Shown here piece after piece: positions 58,564-64,000 of a DNA stretch of 64,000 nucleotides (position 1 is the first letter of the stretch; every line of letters begins with the position of its first letter). Where the stretch lies: assembly GCF_003344965.1 (NCBI RefSeq), contig NZ_CP031194.1:1054001-1118000 (forward strand). The letters run 5' to 3'. The notes under the pieces were generated by a model. The model was given only the letters and a program-made list of their open reading frames with translations, did no database searches and was not told the DNA's origin. This DNA is from Streptomyces paludis. GTDB taxonomy: Bacteria > Actinomycetota > Actinomycetes > Streptomycetales > Streptomycetaceae. The position numbers and the translations under genes were made by a program.

Positions 58564-59583
58564 GTGCGTACCGACATCTTTGCCCGACTGGACCGGGAGC
58601 CGGAACCGCCGAAGATAGAGATCCCGCGGATGAGCCGCACCCGTGCGGCTCTCTTCGGCGGGACCTTGGCGTTCTACATCGCCATCGTCGTCGCTGTGCT
58701 CGTCTCGTCCTCGCTGGTGATCCTGGACTGGAAGATCATGCTCTTCCGGCCCTATCAGCAGTGGCCGGACCTGCATGCCTTCCTCGACTACTTCGTGGTG
58801 CTCGGCCAGCGCGGTCCCACCGCCGTGATGATCGCGGCGTGGCTGGGCTGGCGCTCCTGGCGCCAGCACACGCTGCGCCCGCTGCTGGTGCTCGGCGCGG
58901 CGCTGCTGGCCCTCAATGTGACCGTGGGCGCGGTGAAGCTCGGCCTCGGGCGGCTCGGCCCGCACTACGCGACGCAGATCGGCTCGGCCGAACTCTTCGC
59001 CGGCGGCGATATATTTCCCTCCGGCCACACCGCGAACGCCGTCGTGACCTGGGGAATCCTCGCCTATCTGGCCACCACTCCACGGGCCAGGCGATATCTG
59101 TCGATCATGTCGTCGGTGGTGGCCCTGGGGGTCGGCGCGACGACGGTGTACCTCGGTACGCACTGGCTGAGCGATGTGCTGCTGGGCTGGGCCGCGGGGC
59201 TGCTGATCCTGCTGGGGCTGCCCTGGTTCGAGCCGCTGATCGGCCGGACCGAACGGACGGTCCTGGGCCTGCGCGACCGCCTCCGCGACCGCTGGCGAAA
59301 CCGCCCTCGGCAGACCCCGGTGGTGCCGGTCGCCGTCGGCGGCGCGCCGTGGCCCGTGCCGGTCCCGCAGGAGGTGCCGCACACCGGCGAGGAGGTCTGC
59401 GAGCCGGTCGGCGCGGGGCATCCGGGCCGGGCGGGCGCGCCGGGCCGGCCGGTCGGACAGCTCGCCGCCGCGGCGCAGCTGACGGCCCAGCCGAGGCCGC
59501 ACGGGGTCCGTTCGGAGCGCACCCCGGTCACCCCGGCGGGCAGCCGCCGTCCGCCGCGCTCACGGCCCCTGACGGGCGGCTGA
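58564..59583 (+). CDS. PAP2-family membrane phosphatase
   Basis: This 339-residue membrane enzyme shows the three phosphatase motifs in order: KLGLGRLGPH (KxxxxxxRP-like), PSGHTANAV and VYLGTHWLSDVLLG, with the catalytic His in PSGH and HWLSD. About six membrane helices surround them. Likely substrates are phosphatidic acid, undecaprenyl pyrophosphate or a similar lipid phosphate. The C-terminal 100 residues are an Arg/Pro/Gly-rich tail without domains. GTG start at 58564 with no strong ribosome site. Confidence 0.92.
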   Translation: MRTDIFARLDREPEPPKIEIPRMSRTRAALFGGTLAFYIAIVVAVLVSSSLVILDWKIMLFRPYQQWPDLHAFLDYFVVLGQRGPTAVMIAAWLGWRSWRQHTLRPLLVLGAALLALNVTVGAVKLGLGRLGPHYATQIGSAELFAGGDIFPSGHTANAVVTWGILAYLATTPRARRYLSIMSSVVALGVGATTVYLGTHWLSDVLLGWAAGLLILLGLPWFEPLIGRTERTVLGLRDRLRDRWRNRPRQTPVVPVAVGGAPWPVPVPQEVPHTGEEVCEPVGAGHPGRAGAPGRPVGQLAAAAQLTAQPRPHGVRSERTPVTPAGSRRPPRSRPLTGG

Positions 59584-59634
59584 GCGGGTCCGCCGGGCGG
59601 CGGGGAGGTGCGGGAGAGGTACGTACGGGAGCAT

Positions 59635-59672
59635 GACGTGACCCCCGGTCCGGGCGGACCGGGGGTCACGTC
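59635..59672. terminator. Perfect hairpin terminator after the PAP2 gene
   Basis: GACGTGACCCCCGGTCC and GGACCGGGGGTCACGTC pair over 17 bp around a GGGC loop. It lies between the PAP2 stop and the convergent I78-like gene, so it can stop transcripts from both sides. Confidence 0.85.
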
Positions 59673-59723
59673 GTACGGAAGGCGGGCCAATCGGGCGGGT
59701 CGCCGGGTCCGCGGGCGGCCGGG

Positions 59724-59939
59724 TCAGCCGAACCAGCAGCGGATCACCCGGTCGGCGTCCACCTCGAAGTTGATCCGGCCGGCCACGTACTCCATCGTGA
59801 TGATCACGCCCGGCGGCAGCGCGCGCACATGGGTCCAGCCGCGCTGCCGGGCGCGCCGCTCGGCGCTCGCGGCGTCCAGGCCGGTATAGGAATCGGGGGC
59901 GTCGTCGGGCTGTCGGGGCGGAGTCGGTATCGGTGCCAT
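59724..59939 (-). CDS. I78-type peptidase inhibitor-like small protein
   Basis: This 71-residue protein has the I78 inhibitor pattern ERRARQRGWTHVRALPPGVIITMEYVAGRINFEVDADRVIRCWFG (positions about 27-71). The binding loop would be around VRALPPG, and the end is the typical 'Ar(I/V)xxxxxG'. No signal peptide is visible, so if it inhibits proteases it acts in the cytoplasm or is exported otherwise. I chose the ATG at 59939; a GTG three codons earlier is possible. The family is usually assigned by weak similarity. Confidence 0.7.
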   Translation of the reverse strand: MAPIPTPPRQPDDAPDSYTGLDAASAERRARQRGWTHVRALPPGVIITMEYVAGRINFEVDADRVIRCWFG

Positions 59940-60504
59940 ACCACTCACCGTAAGCGGCCGGAGGCGGCGAAGGAAGCGGTACGGGATAGCCGTACAGAGG
60001 CCCGGGGTCCGTACGTGGTCACACTTGTGTCACAGGATGACGGCATGCGCCGGATGTGCCCGTCCTCACTCCGACGGCCCCTTCCCGGGATTCTTCGCGC
60101 ATTTCCCCGACCCCGAAGATCACATAAATTTACCGTCACCGAATTCCCCTCGCCGGGTTATCCGGACGCTCCCCGGAAGGGTAATTACCGGCCACCCGGC
60201 GCCCCGCTTTTCCCGCCGTATCCGTCCGCGGACCCGCCACACGATTTCCGCCGGATCCGCACCGGCGCGGCGGGTCGCGCGTACCGGCGGAGGCGCGGAT
60301 CGCGGGGGCGTACGGCGGCCGGCCGGAGACGGGAACGACTTCCGGCCACCGGACTGATTCATTCATTTCACGATTTACGACCCCGTCTCTCCCTCCCGGT
60401 TCGAATACGTGCGCTTCCGCGCGTGACCCCGGCCACGGCTCGCCCGTTGTCTCTGTACGAGCCGGGAACAGCCCGGCCCACGCACCGAGTTCGAGGAGCC
60501 ACCC
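59940..60504. other. 565-bp intergenic region
   Basis: This region lies between the I78-like gene and the unknown gene at 60505. It contains short AT-rich patches (about 60118-60135 and 60178-60190) in an otherwise Pro/Arg-coding-like GC-rich background, and many CCGG-containing short palindromes. I see no ORF with a ribosome site and no RNA gene. Confidence 0.5.
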
Positions 60505-61293
60505 GTGCCGCGCATGCTCGATGTCAGCGAGGACGTCCGCGCCGAGATCGGCGACGAAGAAGCCGACCGGCTGCTCGCCGGCGAGAACTCCCCGGGCAGT
60601 TACGACTGCACCTCCTGCCGGACCCCCGGCGACTCCGATCAGGAACGGACCAGCACGGTCCTGTTCGTCGGTGAGGAGACCGCGGTTCTCGCCTTCGCCC
60701 ACGCCACCTGCATTCCCTCCCAGGTCGTCCAGGTCGCCGAGGACCAGCTCAAGGGCGCGGTCCGGTCGATCACCGGCAGCGAGCCGCAGCCGTCGGGCGT
60801 CCCCGCCTCCGTCCCCGGCGGCCAGGCCGTCCTCGGCGTCACCAGCGGTCTGGTGCTGATCGAGGAGGAGCTGCACCCGGCCCTGGTGGTCGAGCCGACG
60901 GCGCCGATCGCCCGGCCGGGCTCGGAGGGCACCACCGACGAGTTCCTCCAGCTCCTGATCGAGCAGGGCTTCCAGCCGGTCGGTGACCTGGGCCGGGCGC
61001 CCGCCGGGCTGGGCGGCTGGTCGGTGCTGCTCGCCATGGGTCAGCTGCACGCCGTGCTCCAGCCCGGTACGGGCGGCGGGAGCCCGGTCGCCTGGTGGCA
61101 GGCCCACCAGCCGCTCCAGGTCACCGAGGGCTGGCGGTCCGCCGCCAACAAGTCGAAGACCGTACTGGTATTCGCCGCCCCGGTCGGCGCCATCGGCCAG
61201 CAGCCGCGCGAGGACCTGCTCCGTGACGCGCTGGAGAAGGCCGCGGCGAACGGAAAGCTGGTCGCGGCGGCGATGCCCCTGGCCGGCACGTGA
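60505..61293 (+). CDS. Conserved-type Streptomyces protein of unknown function
   Basis: This 262-residue soluble protein begins PRMLDVSEDVRAEIGDEEADRLLAGE. It carries a CTSC pair near residue 36 (YDCTSCRTPGD), and its second half has FLQLLIEQGFQPVGDLGRAPAG and GWSVLLAMGQLHAVL. I do not recognise a domain. The GTG at 60505 has GAGGAG about six bases before it. The downstream gene begins inside its stop codon (GTGA), so the two are co-expressed. The composition and codon bias are those of a genuine gene. Confidence 0.7.
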   Translation: MPRMLDVSEDVRAEIGDEEADRLLAGENSPGSYDCTSCRTPGDSDQERTSTVLFVGEETAVLAFAHATCIPSQVVQVAEDQLKGAVRSITGSEPQPSGVPASVPGGQAVLGVTSGLVLIEEELHPALVVEPTAPIARPGSEGTTDEFLQLLIEQGFQPVGDLGRAPAGLGGWSVLLAMGQLHAVLQPGTGGGSPVAWWQAHQPLQVTEGWRSAANKSKTVLVFAAPVGAIGQQPREDLLRDALEKAAANGKLVAAAMPLAGT

Positions 61294-61739
61294 TCTGGGG
61301 CCCGTCGGCACAGCGGCACCGCCCGCCACCGGCGCGGGCGAATTCCGCCGTGCGCCCGCATCCGACGGGCGGCGGGGTCGTTGGCACATACGTGCACTCA
61401 TACGACCCCTCCCGCCCGCAGTATCAGAGCCAGATCCCGTCCATGCGTCCCGCGCAGGACTTGGCCGACGGGTTCTCCACAACCCCGATCTACGACGCGC
61501 TGTACTCCGAGTTCCGCCGGTCGTTCCGGGCCCTGCCCGGCGACCGGAGCAATGAGGAGAATCTCGGCTTCACGGCCTTCGGCACCGGGCACGCCTCCCA
61601 CAGCGGCTATGGCGGGTACGGCGGTGGCTATGGCGGCCTCGGCCACACCCCGCACCCGGGATCCTGGCAGCGCGACCCGCGCCAGCCCGCGCACCGCCCC
61701 CAGGCGGCGCTGCCCCCGGGACCCCGCCGGGGCGCCTGA
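61290..61739 (+). CDS. Small Gly/Tyr-rich protein of unknown function
   Basis: The frame encodes 149 residues from a GTG overlapping the previous stop. Real conservation may start later, at GTG 61392 (VHSYDPSRPQYQSQ, 115 residues). The middle (MRPAQDLADGFSTTPIYDALYSEFRRSFRALPGDR) is the only part with ordered character. The rest is Gly/Tyr/His/Pro-rich (GYGGYGGGYGGLGH). No domain recognised. It is followed by the perfect palindromic terminator. Confidence 0.55.
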   Translation: MIWGPSAQRHRPPPARANSAVRPHPTGGGVVGTYVHSYDPSRPQYQSQIPSMRPAQDLADGFSTTPIYDALYSEFRRSFRALPGDRSNEENLGFTAFGTGHASHSGYGGYGGGYGGLGHTPHPGSWQRDPRQPAHRPQAALPPGPRRGA

Positions 61740-61768
61740 CGGCCTTAGGGGGGCAAGGGGCCGACGGC

Positions 61769-61824
61769 ACGCAAGCGGTGGGGCCCGGTACGGATCGATC
61801 CGTACCGGGCCCCACCGCTTGCGT
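61769..61824. terminator. Perfect 56-bp palindrome, bidirectional terminator
   Basis: The sequence from 61769 to 61824 is an uninterrupted inverted repeat with 28-bp arms and its centre at GGATCGATCC. Each arm contains GCGGTGGGGCCCGGTACGG or its complement. It sits 29 bp after one gene's stop and 21 bp before the convergent der stop. Confidence 0.85.
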
Positions 61825-61845
61825 CTGTCACCCCGCCGGGTCAGC

Positions 61846-63306
61846 TCACTTCTTGCGCCCGCGCTTCTCGCGCACCCGCACGGAGATATGGATCGGGGTG
61901 CCCTCGAAGCCGAACTCCTCACGCAGCCGGCGCTCGATGAAGCGCCGGTAGCCGTGCTCGATGAAGCCCGAGGAGAAGAGCACGAAGCGCGGCGGCTTCG
62001 TGCCCGCCTGCGTACCGAACAGGATGCGCGGCTGCTTGCCGCCGCGGATCGGATGCGGGTGCGCGGCGACCAGCTCGCCGAGGAACGCGTTGAGCCGGCC
62101 CGTCGGGACCCGCGTCTCCCAGCCCGCCAGCGCCGTCTCGATCGCCGGGACCAGCTTCTCCATGTGCCGGCCGGTGCGCGCCGACACATTCACCCGGGGC
62201 GCCCAGGCGACCTGCGCCAGCTCCGTCTCGATCTCGCGCTCCAGGTAGTAGCGGCGCTCCTCGTCGAGGGTGTCCCACTTGTTGTACGCGATGACAAGCG
62301 CGCGGCCCGCCTCCACGGCCATGGTGATGATCCGCTGGTCCTGGACGCTGATGGAGTCGCTCGTGTCGATCAGGACGACCGCGACCTCCGCCTTCTCGAC
62401 CGCGGCGGCGGTCCGCAGCGACGCGTAGTAGTCCGCGCCCTCCTGGAGGTGCACCTTGCGGCGGATGCCCGCCGTGTCGATGAACTTCCAGACCGTGCCG
62501 CCCAGCTCGATCAGCTCGTCGACCGGGTCCCGGGTGGTCCCGGCGATCTCGTTGACGACGACGCGCTCCTGGCCCGCCACCTTGTTCAGCAGGGACGACT
62601 TGCCGACGTTCGGCCGCCCGATGAGCGCGATCCGGCGGGGGCCGCCGATCGCCGTCCCGAAGGTCTGCTCCGGGGCCTCCGGCAGCGCTTCGAGGACCGC
62701 GTCCAGCATGTCGCCGGTGCCGCGGCCGTGCAGCGAGGAGACCGGGTGGGGCTCGCCGAGCCCCAGCGACCAGAGCGCCGTGGCGTCGGCCTCGCCGCTC
62801 TGCCCGTCGACCTTGTTGGCGCAGAGCACCACCGGCTTGCCCGCCTTGCGCAGCAGCCGGACCACGGCCTCGTCGGTGTCGGTGGCGCCGACCGTGGAGT
62901 CCACCACGAAGACCACCGCGTCGGACGCCTCGATCGCGTACTCGGCCTGGGCGGCGACGGAGGCGTCGATGCCCAGCACGTCCTGCTCCCAGCCGCCGGT
63001 GTCGACGACCTTGAAGCGGCGGCCCGCCCACTCGGCCTCGTAGGTGACGCGGTCGCGGGTGACGCCGGGCTTGTCCTCGACGACGGCCTCGCGACGGCCG
63101 ATGATCCGGTTCACGAGGGTCGACTTGCCGACATTGGGCCGGCCGACGACGGCGAGGATCGGCAGCGGGCCGTGCCCGGCCTCGCCGATCGCGCCCTCCA
63201 CCTCCTCGGCGTCGAAGCCCTCCTGAGCGGCAAGCTCCATGAAGTCCGCGTACTCGGCGTCGCCAAGCTCTCCGTGTTCGTCGCCGGAGTCGATCTGGTC
63301 GTTCAT
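61846..63306 (-). CDS. der: Ribosome biogenesis GTPase Der (EngA)
   Basis: This 486-residue double-GTPase assembles the 50S ribosomal subunit. The first G domain has [19 protein letters not shown] and NKVD (CANKVDG). The second has [19 protein letters not shown] and NKWD (AYNKWDT). A KH-like C-terminal domain ends in VREKRGRKK. The acidic N-terminal extension ([22 protein letters not shown]) is a streptomycete trait. The ATG at 63306 gives the usual start; an earlier in-frame codon lacks a ribosome site. The gene follows plsC as usual. Confidence 0.97.
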   Translation of the reverse strand: MNDQIDSGDEHGELGDAEYADFMELAAQEGFDAEEVEGAIGEAGHGPLPILAVVGRPNVGKSTLVNRIIGRREAVVEDKPGVTRDRVTYEAEWAGRRFKVVDTGGWEQDVLGIDASVAAQAEYAIEASDAVVFVVDSTVGATDTDEAVVRLLRKAGKPVVLCANKVDGQSGEADATALWSLGLGEPHPVSSLHGRGTGDMLDAVLEALPEAPEQTFGTAIGGPRRIALIGRPNVGKSSLLNKVAGQERVVVNEIAGTTRDPVDELIELGGTVWKFIDTAGIRRKVHLQEGADYYASLRTAAAVEKAEVAVVLIDTSDSISVQDQRIITMAVEAGRALVIAYNKWDTLDEERRYYLEREIETELAQVAWAPRVNVSARTGRHMEKLVPAIETALAGWETRVPTGRLNAFLGELVAAHPHPIRGGKQPRILFGTQAGTKPPRFVLFSSGFIEHGYRRFIERRLREEFGFEGTPIHISVRVREKRGRKK

Positions 63307-63368
63307 GAAGTCCGTACCTCGTTCATCGTGATCGGTGCGCCGCGGCAAGCGGCCCACTACTCAAGTCT

Positions 63369-64000
63369 CTACCGGCGCCCGGTCAGGCGCCCGGCGTTTT
63401 CCAGGTGGGCGGTCAGCCGCTCCTGGATCCGCACGGTGGCGTCGTCCATCGCCGTACGCGTACGGCGCCCGCTCCCGTCGCCCGCCGTGAAGGCGTCGCC
63501 GAAGACGACGTCCACGCGCCCGCGCAGCGGGGGCAGCGCCGGTATCAGCCGGCCGCGGCGGTCCGTGGAGCCCAGGACCGCGACCGGCACGATCGGCGCC
63601 CCGGACCGTACGGCGAAGTACGCCAGCCCGGCGCGCAGGGAGGCGAAGTCGCCCTCGCCCCTGCTGCCCTCCGGGAAGATGCCCAGCACCCCGCCGTCCC
63701 GGAGCACGGCGAGCGCGTCCGTCACCGCGGCGCGGTCGGTGGTCTCGCGGTCCACCTTCAGCTGTCCGATCCCCTTCAGGAACGGATCGAGCGGCCCGAT
63801 GAACGCTTCCTTCTTGATCAGGAAGTGCACCGGCCGGGGCGCGGTGCCCATCAGCATCGGACCGTCGATGTTGTGCGCGTGGTTCACCGCCAGTATGACG
63901 GGCCCGCTCGCCGGCACCCGCCACGCGCCCAGCACCCGGGGCTTCCACAGGCCGTACATCAGCCCGATGCCGATACCGCGCCCGACCGCCGCGCCCCGTG
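63369..64000 (-). CDS. plsC: 1-acyl-glycerol-3-phosphate acyltransferase (PlsC), 5' end outside window
   Basis: The frame remains open to the last base, and the first visible residues (GRGIGIGLMYGLWKPRVLG) look like part of the membrane-associated N-terminus, so the gene starts beyond the window. It shows the acyltransferase motif NHAHNIDGPML (HxxxxD-type, NHxxxxD), the FIGPL region, motif FPEGSRGEGDF and PIVPVAVLGS. It transfers an acyl chain to lysophosphatidate in phospholipid synthesis. It lies upstream of der in the same direction, with 62 bp between the genes. Confidence 0.92.
   Translation of the reverse strand, partial: RGAAVGRGIGIGLMYGLWKPRVLGAWRVPASGPVILAVNHAHNIDGPMLMGTAPRPVHFLIKKEAFIGPLDPFLKGIGQLKVDRETTDRAAVTDALAVLRDGGVLGIFPEGSRGEGDFASLRAGLAYFAVRSGAPIVPVAVLGSTDRRGRLIPALPPLRGRVDVVFGDAFTAGDGSGRRTRTAMDDATVRIQERLTAHLENAGRLTGRR

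Noticed and set aside
60025..60357. 110-codon plus-strand frame in the 59.9-60.5 kb gap
   Set aside because: No ribosome site, Pro/Arg-rich chance composition, and no domain.

Overview
This is a Streptomyces chromosomal window, or one from a very close relative. The DNA is GC-rich with strong third-position GC, and GTG and TTG starts are common. The gene content is typical of the genus: the ATP-binding protein / DUF5753 HTH / DUF397 trio, DUF5685, SflA, streptogrisin-like proteases, DnaE2-ImuB and FxSxx-COOH genes. From memory, not checked, the housekeeping order (hmgA, SGNH lipase, imuB-dnaE2, sflA, acyl-CoA dehydrogenase, PAP2, der, plsC) resembles the S. coelicolor interval around SCO1715-SCO1760. 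I saw no tRNA, rRNA, CRISPR array or transposase.

Layout. 1-5.4 kb: a truncated EamA exporter, a sugar-ABC ATPase, a TetR regulator divergent from homogentisate dioxygenase (with a clear shared operator), and a GntR/UTRA regulator. 5.6-10 kb: a secreted SGNH lipase, then an overlapping three-gene operon of two GT2 glycosyltransferases and a polysaccharide deacetylase. 10-13.4 kb: a short decayed gene remnant, a protein with the LQRxxGNxAV N-terminal module and a possible frameshift at a G8 run, a DUF5925 AAA ATPase and a small GntR regulator. 13.5-21.2 kb: a compact class I lanthipeptide cluster of the FxLD type. It reads leftward as precursor, LanB, LanC, a SpaB_C-methyltransferase fusion and a helical protein of unknown function. 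It is flanked on the right by an anti-sigma-like ATPase / XRE-DUF5753 / DUF397 regulatory trio (21.6-23.3 kb).

23.4-35.6 kb: a SAM methyltransferase-Nudix fusion overlapping a PrmC-like gene, a cell-wall-anchored AA10 LPMO, a secreted lipase, the SOS-controlled dnaE2-imuB mutasome pair, a secreted S1 protease and an alpha/beta hydrolase with a DasR-like site between the last two. 35.7-46.1 kb: a full FxSxx-COOH system (fxsA, fxsB, an AAC(3)-like gene, fxsC, fxsT) directly followed by a SLATT membrane protein and a SLOG sensor protein. This stretch combines a cyclophane RiPP, TIR domains, a STAND ATPase and a SLOG/SLATT pair, so it is the best candidate in the window for an under-described conflict or signalling system. 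In this copy the C-terminal HExxH domain of FxsB appears to have lost its metal ligands.

46.2-54.2 kb: a second S1 protease, a four-gene sulfur-scavenging-type operon (FAD/NAD protein, two flavin monooxygenases, DUF1684), an orphan sulfur-type leader peptide on the opposite strand, and DUF5685. 54.5-64 kb: sflA, an acyl-CoA dehydrogenase, a DHA2 exporter, a PAP2 phosphatase, an I78-type inhibitor, two unknown conserved proteins, a perfect 56-bp terminator palindrome, der, and a truncated PlsC acyltransferase.
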